A stretch of 64,000 nucleotides of DNA from positions 22,500,309 to 22,564,308 of the forward strand of contig OW203766.1 in the NCBI GenBank assembly GCA_934045905.1, written 5' to 3'. The stretch comes from Leuctra nigra. Taxonomy: Eukaryota > Arthropoda > Insecta > Plecoptera > Leuctridae. This document shows, in pieces, positions 34,301-46,641 of this stretch. A program made the position numbers and the translations under genes. The first letter of the stretch is position 1, and each line of letters opens with the position of its first letter. The notes beneath the pieces are model-generated. The model was not told where the DNA came from. It ran no database searches and saw only the letters and a program-made list of their open reading frames with translations.

Positions 34301-37300
34301 GATAGTAAAAACATGCTTTTAAGTTAACGAAACTGATCTATCTAGAGTTAAGAACGAAGGTTTGCAGTTGCATCATAAGCGAAAGATTATCTTTGAACAA
34401 TACCTCAAATTAGAATTTAAAATTATCTGCCGAATAACTTGACTTTCTGTCTCTCTCATTGGTTGAAATTGTCTTATTGGGAGCTTTCGATTAATGTGTC
34501 TACCTCATTGTTAATTATTAACATGGCATAATGACCTGTACTTAGATGTGGTGTTACCTCTAATTACAGGCCATTATGTCATGTTAAAAATTCATCAAGC
34601 CTAATGTGATGTTGAATACATGTGAAGATATACATTTTAAATTAAATTAGAGTAAAATTAGAGCTGTATTTCGAATTCTTGTCGTCCACATATTTATTAA
34701 TGTTTTAATGATTTGATAATTAATTGTTTAATAGTGATAGATTAATGATGTATTAATGAATTATTAATGATCGCTTGCTTAATCATTTAGCTAGTAAAAT
34801 GAACATCAATCAATGTAAAAAGTGTGTTGCACATCAGTTGCACAGTAAAGTAGAATTTCAGGTGTTATTTAATGTGCTCAAAATGTTTTGGAAGATGACG
34901 CTATGACACGCATAAACTGGTTCTAATAAGGTCTTAGACTTGCCTTGCACATTTCCAGAAAAGTCAGTTCAGGTAAAACCTTTCAATACTATGAGAACTA
35001 TGGAGATTTCCTAATTTGATCATTTCATCGAGGTCAGATATATTTTATTGATCGTGCAAATAGGATGAAACCGTTGGATAATCGTCGTTCCCATGACGAT
35101 TAAGCAAACAGTTTCATTTAACTCGATTATGGCTTGCAAAGGAATTACATAACTAGAGATGTAACAGCATACTTGTGCCTCTTCAATGGAATTCCATAAG
35201 AATTAATCACTCTCTCATTAGATGATGTCTCTGCCCTCTTGATACGCACTTTTCTAGCTCGATTCTGTCAGGAAGTGAAAGGGTTCAAAAAAAGGCCAAT
35301 AGTTTTTGTTTCGGAGGTCAAAATCAGGTCACGAAGACAAAATTTAATGTTGTGATGAAACTTTGAGGCGGTTAGGATAATAGCGAAAGTTAATTTACTC
35401 TTCAAAACTTGTTCCGCAATCAAGAGTATTGCCGAATGATTCCAAGATTCAGTTATAGTTATATGAGATGAATAGCTTGTGGGCCTGACATCCATGTTAT
35501 TCTGTTTGGAAATTAAGAATAAGATGTTGCAAATGATTAAAAAAAATGTGGGCGAATGTGGAGAATTTATGTTTTTCAATCTCTTGGACCTTCTTGGTTT
35601 CATTCTAAGAATGCTTTCCATGACGGAAATATTTATCCCTTAAAATGAAATATGTAAAATATGCGAATTTACATATTGCATTTTTTTATATTTTCCCTGA
35701 AAGTTTGGCAGATATATGACATTCAGTCGAGAACTATCTAAATGTATGCTAAATTTGTGAATCTGTAGATTTTGATTACCTAATAAATATGAGTCATTGG
35801 TCAGCAGACTATTGACTTTTCATTTTCATCTTTGGCAATAAAGTATTTTTCCACTTACATTTTATATCTGCTCATCTATAATTTATACTTAACCATAGTT
35901 TCTGTACAACCGGCGTTTTCCTTCCTTCCATTTTCTTTTGATTATCAAGATCCTGGGTATGGGCTGAGGTCGAGACGAACTGGGATTGTAATTTATGTGA
36001 AACAATGTTTAATTCTACAAAATGTTTACAACCAAAGTATATATTTCCTATTTCCTTACCATTCGAAACGCTTCCTCACGACATCCACACGATTTTCACT
36101 GTCCTTGTTTCACCATGAAACTTGACCTTTGCGATATAAGATACTTCTATAACGTTTTATATCGAGAACTGGTCTTGCTATATAACGCTTCTAATTGCTC
36201 ACGAGAGAATTTCATTTTCCCTCTTGATAGAAAGTTGCCCGGCTAAAGCAAACATTCGTATACACATAAAGAGTCCACCTAGTTGTTTGTCAGTACACAC
36301 ATGCCGAAGAGTTTCTATTTGAAACATTCAAGAGAATGTCAGATGCAGTCATATTTGCTTGGTAATATTTTTTGTTAAGTGTTAGTTCAAATAGAAATGC
36401 ATCGACATGGTGACCCAAATTTTGTGATGAATCAGAGATGATGAGTGTAATTATGAAATTAAATCCCATGTCAAGTTAATTAGATCAAATTTGTGTATTG
36501 AATGTAATTGATGTAGACTGGTGGTTGTAAATTATGCAGTATAATCAAAATTATCAACTGCGGTTGTTTCATGTAACTTTTTATCACAAGTGATAAAAAT
36601 GCACAGCATCATTTTATAATTACGAATAATAGAAAATGAACACAAAGTCATAAAGTCCACAGTGAGGGCGATCTTTTCACATGCTAGTTAAATACGTAAT
36701 TGCATTGTCTGAAGCACGAAATTCACACCGATTCAAACAGAATTATTAAACAATCGCCATTGGATGATCCATCGGTTTCAATTTCATTTCACATTGAAAT
36801 TCAAAACGATCGTGAATCGAACGTTTTCTCACCTTCGTGTCTGTCATCTTGCAACATCCATTTGACATTCAAGACTGAAATATCGATGAATCGCCTATTT
36901 ATGTAAACTAGCCGCGTTTCCGAAGACTTTCAAAGCTTGGGGAGAAAGGCGTTATCGCATTGTCTTGTGCGCATTGACTACGTGCGACATAGTTGCACGT
37001 GAAGTGGGTTATCCTCGAGTCTTCTCTTCTGTCTAGTAGATTGATTGTCAGGCAGAATGATTGCGAATAGAAGAGCATTATAGCGAGATAATTGGAGATG
37101 AGATGCTAAATATTACTGGCATGTTGACTTGATGGATGAAAATCTGAAACTAGTCTGATTGATTGTTATGGAAAACGGTTTCTAGAGCAAGTGTTTTTTT
37201 AGAAACCCTCAGTAACTCACTTTTTAACGCGTACTTTTAGTACCTAACGCATTTTTAGTAATTTATTGATAAGTTACGTATCAGTTATTTACGCAGTTTT

Positions 37301-37653
37301 GTGGCTTAATCGTAATTATTTCGACTTGGTTTTTATATTATATTTAAAATTTGACATTCTCATATGTTAATGTCAAGATAAGTAGTTCCTTTCATTGTTA
37401 TGCAAATCTTTTTTAGGATCCAAATATTGTTAATAAATATTTATAATAATACTACGAAATATGCATATTTTCTTAAAAAGAAGCCTTGACCGGTATACTA
37501 ATGTAAATGACACATTACGATAGAAACATAGTAGTTTTTAAAATCTATCAAAAGTCAAACGAATACATAAAACAGTGCTAAAATACAGAAGTCAGTAACC
37601 TTACCTGTCACTAAAACTGCTACAAAAACGAAGACACAAGTCTTCACCTCCAT
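28370..37653 (-). CDS. obst-B: Obstructor-B (CPAP3-B), chitin-binding protein with polyQ/polyN tail
   Basis: Four exons on the minus strand: 37653-37605, 32733-32509, 30706-30518 and 28932-28370. Phases are 1,1,1 and the product is 341 residues. Residues 1-19 form a signal peptide (MEVKTCVFVFVAVLVTVSA). Three peritrophin-A domains begin at C30, C100 and C157, and the last closes at C208. GNVPLGKSCNRYWQCQGGYP and RCPAMLVFDRRSLHC in domain 3 are near-identical to Drosophila obst-B. A 133-residue tail follows: an acidic segment (EEADEDEDN), glutamine runs broken by RP and AP, a DDDDD cluster, then an asparagine run and RPRN at the C-terminus. Unlike its three neighbours it has no fifth exon, and domain 3 ends within exon 4. 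The gene is transcribed towards obst-E. It is expected to be secreted to the cuticle. The 4.9-kb first intron carries MITEs. Confidence 0.92.
28380..28690 (-). repeat. obst-B: Coding CAG/CAA and AAT/AAC repeats in obst-B
   Basis: The plus strand shows repeated TTGTTG/CTGTTG and TTGTTA units. Read on the minus strand they are mixed CAG/CAA glutamine codons and AAC/AAT asparagine codons. Codon mixing and intact reading frame argue for selection on the protein rather than simple slippage. The same DNA in other frames gives spurious leucine- or alanine-rich frames. Confidence 0.85.
28933..30517 (-). other. obst-B: obst-B intron 3
   Basis: Bounded by GTGAGT and CTTCTTAG on the minus strand. It contains a 13-bp unit (TTATTCCTTGCTG) repeated three times at 29661-29701, and otherwise unremarkable AT-rich DNA. 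Confidence 0.65.
30707..32508 (-). other. obst-B: obst-B intron 2
   Basis: Bounded by GTGAGT and TGTTTAG on the minus strand. From about 30944 it carries GGGCCGGTTGTATA, a small inverted repeat (AAAGTCCACTTTAG..) and GTTGCCTTGGTAACC, the look of a dispersed insect repeat. A 46-bp exact direct repeat occurs at 31862-31907 and 32319-32364. A GCCGGTTCA-rich stretch lies near 32000-32060. Confidence 0.65.
31862..32364. repeat. 46-bp direct repeat pair bracketing 411 bp
   Basis: The block beginning GATTGACATTTTAAGTATTT and ending AGGAACAAAACA occurs identically at 31862-31907 and 32319-32364. This may be a local duplication or the ends of a composite insertion. The sequence between shows no coding signal. 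Confidence 0.75.
32821..32979. mobile_element. MITE with about 50-bp terminal inverted repeats
   Basis: The left end GCACTGCGATCGTATAACTT and the right end AAGTTATACGATCCCAGTGC are near-complementary. Symmetry continues inward through CGATCGACA and CTCTTATGAGAG. It begins 88 bases from the exon 2 border of obst-B. Confidence 0.8.
34517..34588. repeat. Hairpin with 23-bp arms
   Basis: TTAACATGGCATAATGACCT and TACAGGCCATTATGTCATGT pair with two mismatches around a loop of about 26 bases. Confidence 0.7.
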
Positions 37654-40216
37654 TATCTAGGCACAGATCAACAATCACAAAAAAGAATCAACTCTTGTTA
37701 ACTATTAATCTGATGTTCTTGATTAGAATAATGAACATCCACAAGTCACAGGTAACTTCCAACTAAACACCTCACTGTAACTCTGAGAGTGTTTATTCCG
37801 AAAGTGCCCGCCTGAATCCGCTGTTCTGATTGGTCCACACTGACATTGTTAAAGCCTCGTGGCTGCTATTGGTTAGTAAAAGTTTCTGTAGCTGCGGTTG
37901 AGATGATCTGCATTCGAGATGAAATGGGGACGATTTACACGTAGCTATAAAGAGACAAAATCATGTTCAAGATGTTTTATCGGATTTTATGAGAATTGTT
38001 CCATTCTATTTTCCATCTTTGTCTATTATTGTTTTGGTGCTCTCAGGTCAATAAACTGTGCACTAGATTACTTTGAAAGTTCACACTAATCTTTTAGAGA
38101 AATATCGGCATTTATTAACGAGGTTTTAGCTCAAATCTAATTTTTACTTTAAAATTCCGTAATACATTAATTAATCACTAACGTTATTTGACATTAATAT
38201 AAATTATTATATATTCGCTGACTGATGACAAGTATTTTAGCCCAACATTTACTTTGTCCGTTTTTGGTCACGAAATTCGTTTACCCAGCCCCTGTGTCTG
38301 TGCATTATTATAGGTAATAATAAATATAAAATATTTTGTTAGCTGGTAAAGATCTTAATTTTTAATCAACATACTTGAAGAATGGGGGACGTTTTGAAAT
38401 ACAAATTGAAGATCATTTAGGAAGTAATTGCTTTTTTCAATTATTCTTTTATATTCTGATATCTGCATTTCAAATTCTTTGCCAAGAGTTTAATTTAAAT
38501 TGGGGATAATTAAAAAGATAGGAACGATTTATTTTAAGTAATGCCTACACGTTGCGAAACAAGTCCTTGTCTGACTTAATTCCTTGGAGTTTTTCCTCTG
38601 AAAATAAAACAATTGTGGAATTATTTCTTAATACACGGAATTATAAAAGTGATTCACTGAATTCTGTCGTTTTTTCAAGAAAGAAATTGGAGCAACAATT
38701 CTGATAAAAAATAAAATACCGTTCCTTCATAAGTGACAGAATGATAAATTAGCACCAATTAAAGGTAACAATGTCAAATATTTAGCGACATTTCTGTTCA
38801 ATTCAATTAAGTACGATTAGCAGGAGAAAACTGAAAGAGAAAGCCATTTTTGTGGGAGTTGAGATGATTCTCCGAACACTCTAACTAAGGTGAAGGACAC
38901 ATCATGAATATATTCCAACTTCACTCTTCATCTTCAAACCCAACGAAATGTGAAGGTACATAAATAGTTCATCAGACCAAAACCTCTTCAAAGGTAACCA
39001 AATAACCCTGACAAAGCAAGTGTGTGCTCTAATAACCACAAAGTAAGTACACACAATATGAATACGGTGCATGTTTCACGACAGACGTTGACATACCTGT
39101 GTTAAGCGACTTAGAATATGCTCTGTGATGGATTGAAAAGCAAACTCATGTATTTTACATGCTCTTAGTAAATACCACTTGTTCTTATTAATGTGAACGT
39201 GTTTCACCCCATCTCAAACTCACTTTGAATATTTAAAAATAATAGATGATTAGTACCTGAATAATACCCATACATAGTTTATTTTTTTTAAATTAATATA
39301 ATGAAAAATAAATAAAATAAATGTGCATTCACTTTATCCCACAGTGTACCTACAACTTCTCTAGAAAATATGCAAATATTGAAAAACAAGTAAATTTTTA
39401 ACTTACAAGGTTTATACAAAATGATATAAGTCTTGAATTGTTTGCTTTTAAAGTAATTTGTTTAATTGCATTCTTATCCCCTTTTTATTGCACATAAATG
39501 ATCCTCTTTGAAGCTTGACGGGCTCAATCAATGTGATCAAGACATCGAGATCGATCGGTGAAGAGAGATCGAGACTGACTGAAAAAATTCATCCGTGTAA
39601 ATTAGCTGTTATCAGTTCTTATTTTTAAATTTTCGATTTTTTAAGAACGAAGTTGTAAAGAGACAATAAAAACTTAGAGAGTGCACGAAACTTTTAATAC
39701 TTTTCTCAGTATCAGTTCCTTCATGATTATTCCAATACATCCTGTCTAATTCTTGTATTAATATCAACTAAACAATGCAATTCCATAGAGTGCCTCAGAT
39801 ATCAATGAATAATGCAATTCATAATATGATTAATCAATTTTTATCCGTGATTTGGGTCATGTGATCGTCAGAGAAAACCAGTCGAGTTTTTTCATCTGTG
39901 AGGGAGGCGATGAAGAGAACTGGTTTGCGCTTTCATACTAATAGAACATTTTTAATTAATCACCAAGATTCTAGTGTGAAGTCTGAAGAGTTGATGATGT
40001 TTCATCGCCTGTCATTCATTCAAGATAGATGCATTAAATAACATTCTTAAACGTGTTATTAGTTCAGTTTTTTGTAGTTTATCGCGATTTTTAAAAGTTC
40101 CTTTTTTTCATGGTTAGCTCCAAGACAGGTTTTCAAAATGACTCGATCTAGATATTTATGAATTATATAAAAAAAGGGGGGTGATTGTGAGAAGATTATG
40201 AAGAAGAGATAGCGAG
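37654..40216. other. obst-B upstream region and intergenic DNA
   Basis: The first 200 bases likely hold the obst-B 5' untranslated region and promoter on the minus strand, GC-richer near 37795-37870. Beyond that there is no coding signal, only AT-rich sequence. Confidence 0.45.
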
Positions 40217-40630
40217 CAGGCGCGTAGGAAGGGGGGGGGGGGGGGGGGGCAGCAGGCTCGAGCAGGCTGACCCCCCATTCACCATACAAAATTAAGTTCA
40301 GTGTCCAAAAATAAATGAAAAATTATTTAAATTCTAAAAAAACGCCCTGCGGGGCAAAATAAGGGAGTTATTTGGTGAAATTTGAATATTTGAGTAGTTA
40401 AGCATTCCATAATCGATTTTAAAATGTTTATAATCGAAAAAATGCCCTGCGGGGCAACAATTAGAGGGGTTTTTGCTTCAATTTCTGCATTAGCCCCAGA
40501 ATCACTTTTAACTGGTTGAAATCCTAAAAAACCGCCCTGCGGGGCAAGAAAAATTGGGGGACTTTGCCCCCACACCACACTTCCGGATGTCGAAATCCCC
40601 CCCATGAGGAAAGTAGTTCCTACGCGCCTG
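40217..40630. mobile_element. hAT-type MITE, 414 bp, with internal tandem repeats
   Basis: The ends CAGGCGCGTAGGAA and TTCCTACGCGCCTG are exact complements. They are flanked by a perfect 8-bp duplication ATAGCGAG (40209-40216 and 40631-40638), diagnostic of hAT elements. Inside are a 20-base G run, a C-rich run and three spaced units containing CGCCCTGCGGGGCAA or TGCCCTGCGGGGCAA near 40343, 40443 and 40533. There is no transposase. Confidence 0.92.
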
Positions 40631-40696
40631 ATAGCGAGGACATTAGTGACCTTCCACGCATTTGTCTATCTCGACAGAGTGAAACTATTATGTGAG

Positions 40697-40775
40697 GATG
40701 ATCGGAAGCGGTAATCGAACTCTGACCTCTGCTGCAAGTGTCCAGTGCTCTAACGCCCGAGTCAACTCTCTCCAA
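40697..40775 (-). repeat. tRNA-derived SINE-like element
   Basis: On the minus strand it reads TTGACTCGGGCGTTAGAGCA (A box region) then CAGAGTTCGATTACCG (B box) at tRNA-like spacing. It ends shortly after, near the hAT MITE. It does not form a complete standard tRNA. Confidence 0.5.
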
Positions 40776-43173
40776 TCTTTTATTGTTTCCTTATGTGTAT
40801 GTGTTAATAATTTTATTATTGAATATAGCGTGTTCATTCCTCTTTTATGGCACTCGAATTTGCCATAATAAGCCTATTGTCGTTATTTTTCATGGCAGAA
40901 CTGCGTTTATGTACAGTCTCACACATAACACAAAGTGCTACAAATTTTAAATAAAACCACTGTAAATCAGCATTATGTAGTATAATTCATGAACATGCAA
41001 AATCAGGGCCTCTGTGAGATTGGGCGGGTTCAAGCTATGTAACATTTGTGTACTTTTTAATGAAATTTATGGGGTGGTAAATAATTATGAGCGTGCGTTT
41101 CATTAACATGCATTACATACGTGAATTATTCCACGAATACATTTTGATCTTTGTCACACGAATTATTACCATTTGGCTTTTACAGAGTAGAGGTGTCATA
41201 TCTAAACATTAAAACAACCATCAATGAAATAACAATTTGCATGCGAGCATTTTATTTCCAAAAATAATCTACATCTAATTAATTTCTTTTCATTTTGCTC
41301 TTTCACAACATGACTCAACCAAGGGGGGGGGGGGGGGGGGGGAAATATCAAAAGTTTTGGTGACAAACCCACACCAAACACACGATATAAGCAGGTTCAT
41401 AAAGCGATAAAAAATTACACGGTGCATAATTTAGATTTCAATTCCAGATCGACCTAGTTGAGCTAAGAAACGAAAAGGTTTCTCATCAAGGTAGTATAAT
41501 ATCCCCGCAACCCTTCAACATGGTTCTGTAGCGTGTCAAGGTGCGTTCTACGTGCGTTACGCACGGCAAAACACGCACGAGAGCGTGTTGTAATCTATAG
41601 AATAAATATAAATCATCTTACATTATCTGCACACATGGTTCGTTGCATACATTACCGAATCACGGTGTTTAGGTTGGTTTTGGGGAGTTGGTTAACAACG
41701 AAAAGAAACGTGGTTATTTGGAGTATGAAAGTGAAATTTGGAAATTAAAAGTGAAGATAAAACAACAAGTTGGAACCTTGTTTACCTATTAAGTGGATTT
41801 TAATGACATTGAGTTAAGAAACCCTACATTTAAATGCCGATTAGAAACTTTGCAATTTATACAATTTAGAAAATACGAATTTAAATAATATATCATTATC
41901 AGTTATTTTTCTTGCCATTACCAACATTACTTTACACAAAATAAACTTTTTTCCCGTCAAGAATAAAATTATACATTTGAATACAGCAATATGTAACTAG
42001 AAAACAGAAAATATTGAACCCTTGTGAGGTAAGCCACAATTGCAGTAGATTCAACAACAAAATGTACGTTCAAAATGTTAAAAAGTTAAAAATAATAAAA
42101 TTATGGACAAAAGGTTGTAACTTATAAATACATCAAAATTGAGTAATGTCAACCAATCACATGCCCTTAATACGATTTAAAAATCAACAATTTAAAATGA
42201 AACTAAGCCAGAAGTTTGTAAATCCGTCAATTTGTAGATTCTATGATTGCGTTCCATTTTCAACGACATTAATTTATGAAACCTAGCATCTTGTGGTTGC
42301 AACTTAACTCCATCATGAATGGATGCAACGCGATCGATGAGGTCCAGAGATGCTGTAAGATGCTAGAGATTCTGTCGTCTAGACCTCTAGCAGCTTTCAC
42401 CCTCTCATATAACCAACAAGAGGTCAAGAAACTCACAAGACAAAACATTAATATTCGCTATAAGTATTATTCGATGTTTCCGCTCTTTAACTTTAATTAC
42501 TGTCAGATTTGTTTTTTTTATAAGCGATTTCCGTTGAGGATGAACTTAATTGCCAAAATTATTAATTTCAGTGTTGGCCTTGGCCCGTATGCACATTTAC
42601 ACATACATAAGAGAAAGATATAGAAGCGAGTTTTCTTCGGCCTGTCAGAAACGTATATTTCGAGTAATCAAGTATTTTATTAGATGACATGCATTCTTGG
42701 ATTTATATTTAAATGTACAAATGTACACTATTCAAAATCCAATAAAACCCTGGATTCATCAATAAGTCAATCTCATATAACGTCACAGCTGACCAAAATC
42801 TAACTGGGCGACAAATGTTTTCAGTAAATAAGTAATCTTTCTTGAACTTATATCCTTATAAACAAGATAAACAAGATTGAGGTAGGGTACCATATCAACT
42901 ATGGTGATGCAAGTACCCTATTTGGATGCAATGGATGATCGGTCACTTGGATGTCTATTTGGATGTTGACAGGTAAATTGCCAATAAAAAATGACTTAGA
43001 GTCGACGGACTCGCAGAAAATTTCGACTCCGATGTAAAAAAAAATCATAGAAATGCATGAAAATGCATTAGCTCTGGGTTGTACGTGACATTTGTGAGAT
43101 TTAATCGTGTGTTGCATGTTGCATATACTGCTGTGAAGTAAGTTATTTTTATTCAAAATTGAAAACCACAAAA
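40776..43173. other. Intergenic DNA, no gene seen
   Basis: AT-rich sequence with a G homopolymer at 41323-41341. The frame at 42276-42623 has no recognisable domain and no splice or composition support. Confidence 0.5.
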
Positions 43174-43460
43174 AAACATAAAAAGGCGGCCCCTACTTTT
43201 TTCTTAACGGCTTGACCGATTGTTTTCAAAACTAAGTGATCGAAAAAAATAATAAAAAATGTTTTTTCTCGTTTTGAGGAAGTGCAAACATGGGCAATAT
43301 ATTAGTCTTTTTGGCACCTGTGCCCTGAAATAATTAAACAAAATATAAAACTTTGGGGCCACTAGAGACAAAGATCTACTCTTTATCTATAACCTATGAA
43401 AATTTGAAGACAATCGGTAAAGCCGTTTAGAAAAAAGGAGGGGCCGCCTTTTTGTGCTTC
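43174..43460. mobile_element. MITE with ends AAAAAGGCGGCCCCT
   Basis: Left AAAAAGGCGGCCCCTACTTT and right AGGAGGGGCCGCCTTTTT are inverted repeats. Symmetry extends through AACGGCTTGACCGATTGT and ACAATCGGTAAAGCCGTT. The interior has no coding capacity. No clear target duplication is visible. Confidence 0.75.
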
Positions 43461-45889
43461 ATAAAACATGGATTTCATCAATGACTTCTGTCATTGTTCG
43501 AGATCCAATTTTTTAAATTTGATGTAGATGATAATTATCTGTATTTTTTTCAAAGGTACAAGCAAAGATAATTTTTGGTACAAGTAAAGTAATAAGCTAA
43601 ATTCTTCCGAAACTACACAAACTTTCTTCAAATGTTATGATCTAAATGTATTTTTACCCACGCAATTATATCTACATTTGGAATGATACGAGTAGATTAG
43701 CTCAATCTCGCCCGCTTCTGTGCGCTCAATGCTAGAGCGTGTTTGGATGATTCCACAACCAGTATTGTCTTGTCAAAAACGATCATATAGACAATCTAAC
43801 AAAGGGAATTTGCTTTCTTGTCTCGTGTGAAATCTTGGTTAGGGTTCAAACAGGAGTTCGCACGCGTGCATTGCAATAACGCACCAAAAATAACTAGTTT
43901 CGAAATTAGATTCAAGGTAATACTAATTTAACTGCAAAAACCATTGATTATCTCATCTAGATCAAAAGAGCATTTATAACCATTTATTTTTGAAGTAATT
44001 AAAAAGTAGGTTAACGTTTCTATCTTATACCTTGAATCAATTTGATTTCTTACTTATAAAACTCTATTCTTCTACGTATGTTATTGAACGAAAGGATGTC
44101 TGGAAATTTACTCAAAGTTAAATCATGGTAAACCATTATCACGACAGCCTACACGGTTATCGAACTTGGATACTCACGCTCTATTGAACTGGAAGTCAAT
44201 TCAACTAAGTAGACGTAACTTCCACCTCATGTAGGGGGGAGCGGAACCTTCAAATTCAACAAAAACCTATAATTAAACCGCTAAAACAGCATCCCCACTC
44301 TTTTCCTAACACCATATGTCAAAGCATCTGACATTTCCATGTCATGCAATAAATTTGCATAGAGATCCTTACACATTATGTACTCATAACACACAAAGTC
44401 TAGCCCGACTGCGTACAGCAGAGGGTTTGGCTTTTAGTTCTTGTTCTCGGAAGTTTCGTGGTGTGTGTGTGTGGGGGGTAAGGCATATAGAATCGACATG
44501 TGAAAGTGAGGGACTATTATACAAACTGCTAATAGAAAGAAAGCGATTGACGCCATTTGAAGAGGACACACCTAACCATCCCGAAAGGGCGTTGTAAAGG
44601 TTATAATAACATTACTTGTCGATTATTATTGGTGTCTATTTATCAAGTATACGTGTGACATGATTATATAATCAGCAATTTGTATTTGGTTAAAGACTTG
44701 GTAAGAACAATCTTCTTATTGAAACAACGTTCCGCAAAGAGTTCTATGTCAAAGCTCTTTGACCAAAAAATCTTGTATTTATTTTACTCAAGGAAGGGTC
44801 GCCCTAGCTCAGATGGGTATAGTAGTGACGTAATTGCTTGTAGTACCATGCTACTGTAGAGGGCGCAATCATTCTTGATTAATCTGACACCGCATGACTA
44901 ATTCTTAGTTTTTAATTGTTAAAATCAACGTAACAATTGAAGATATGAAGCTCTTTACGTAACTTGTTGTCGCCATGATCATTTTCAAACTTAGACCACA
45001 AATAATTTCTCTAAAGACTTTTATTTATTGCTAGACAGTCTAATAAATATTTCCCAATTTTCTTTCAAACTCTAAGAAACTTTCTTTCAATGGATTTTAC
45101 TAAAACAAAAACAAAACACGTTAAACTTCTGTTCAGTAAGATCAACAACATCTGCTTACGTCTTGAAAAAAACAAAGTCTTGACGTTTGAAATGCAGACT
45201 CCTTCAAAGGAGTCTACTTTCATACATCAGCATGAGATCAATACGATTTCCATCAATAACCGAAACGTCCAGAAGCCCTCGAGGGAATGCAAGGTAACTG
45301 ATGATGAGCGTGGCAATTTAAAAAAAAAAACGAATTGCAAAATACTTTGTGAATAGAAAAACGCTGAGCGAACGCGTTGAAAAACGCTGAGCGAACGCGT
45401 TGAAAAACGAGCTTTCGTAATGCATGACCTTGAACAAGGATTTACTATCAGATTATCCATCAGTAAAGCGGCAGTATAAAACTACAAATCAAATTTCCGA
45501 TGGACCCAAGAGTCTGATCCAGGGATAGACATCAATAGATACACGAATTGGGAAAATGAATCTTTTGTGAAAAAACTGTCGTGATCCGTTAGTACGTTTG
45601 TGTGTTGCTGCAAAAAGGAGCAAGACACAAAAAAACGCTCGCCTATTGCTCTATAAATTCATTTTGTAATTGAAAAAGAACCTATGAGATAAATAAAGAT
45701 ATACAGAAGAAGAGGGGTTTTAGAGAGAGAGAAGAATTTGAATTTTCGCAGTAAAAAGATAGAGAGCAATGAATTGGAACGGAAAATTGTTTTCCAATAT
45801 CGTAGCAAAAAGTGTGTAAAATGAAAGGTTCAAAGTACCTTTCCGAAGTAGCTTTGAAGATAAATGGTCCAAATGATAAGATTCCAATA
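43461..45889. other. Intergenic DNA with a small tandem duplication
   Basis: A 27-bp unit (AAAAACGCTGAGCGAACGCG...) is duplicated at 45358-45411. A GTCGCCCTAGCTCAGATGGG phrase near 44806 resembles a tRNA A-box region, without a matching B box. No gene is supported. Confidence 0.5.
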
Positions 45890-46140
45890 AAAATAATTTA
45901 GTAGAAGGAAAGAGAGCGAGCGCGAGATATCTTGGAATCACGATAGAAGTTGGTTCGATACTGCAGTCGAGAGCTCGCGTACTTCTGCGGGGGTAATCTT
46001 GACTGTCTCGAGGTGGGCACGAGCTATTGCCGGCGAACACGGACGATACGACCTCGTTCACACGACCAACGAGAACCATGGGAGAAGTCGGGAGAAACTA
46101 GGAGCAGAGTGAACTCGTTCACGCACCGTTTACACTAGCT
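45890..46140. promoter_or_regulatory. CpG-richer patch, candidate promoter or 5' exon
   Basis: About 250 bases are clearly GC- and CpG-richer than the surrounding DNA (for example GAGAGCTCGCGTACTTCTGC). They hold overlapping short frames on both strands and no recognisable protein. The base composition resembles a promoter/5' exon rather than an intron. Direction and target gene are unknown. Confidence 0.3.
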
Positions 46141-46437
46141 GATTACTTGCCGACTGATAACTTCTCATTTTGTCACTTTTAACTCGGTTTTTACGGCTGT
46201 TTTCCTTCGCTCTTGCTGTATTCTCAGACCATTCAAGTCGTAATTTGGCACGGAAATAAACATCAATTTCAGACTCAAATTGACTTTTAAATGAAAATCT
46301 TGTTGGTGATTTTTATTTTCCAAAGTGATTTGTAATATTTATGCCCCCATTTGCATTACAATAGATGCTTCTATTTGACATCTTACTACAATAATAATTA
46401 CTAATGATTAGTATAAATCTAATACATATTCTATCTA

Positions 46438-46641
46438 TACATCGGAGGCAGAATGCCCGATGTCCATTTCAATTATTCTTGAGGTGCGCTCAAAACATCA
46501 GTTTCATCCAATCATATTTGTAACTGTGACATCAGTCATTGTGTAAGAGAATACTTATGTGTCTAATGTTCAATTGATAGCGCTTGTTTTAATGATTTTA
46601 AAATTGAGAAAATGCACTTCCGGCCATCTACCTCTGATGTA
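46438..46641. mobile_element. MITE, TA-target family copy 4
   Basis: Left TACATCGGAGGCAGAATGCC and right CATCTACCTCTGATGTA form the family's inverted ends flanked by TA. The interior CATTTCAATTATTCTTGAGG also occurs in copy 1, and CATTGTGTAAGAGAATACTT in copy 3. Confidence 0.82.

Larger units (their letters stand above)
32734..37604 (-). other. obst-B: obst-B intron 1 (4.9 kb)
   Basis: It separates the signal-peptide exon from domain 1. A MITE lies at 32821-32979 and a hairpin at 34517-34588. The frames at 35268-35621 and 35832-36246 show no protein family signal. Large first introns often hold enhancers, but no specific site can be assigned here. Confidence 0.65.

Noticed and set aside
42276..42623. 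115-codon open frame
   Set aside because: AT-biased composition, no family resemblance and no surrounding gene signals. Chance frame in intergenic DNA.
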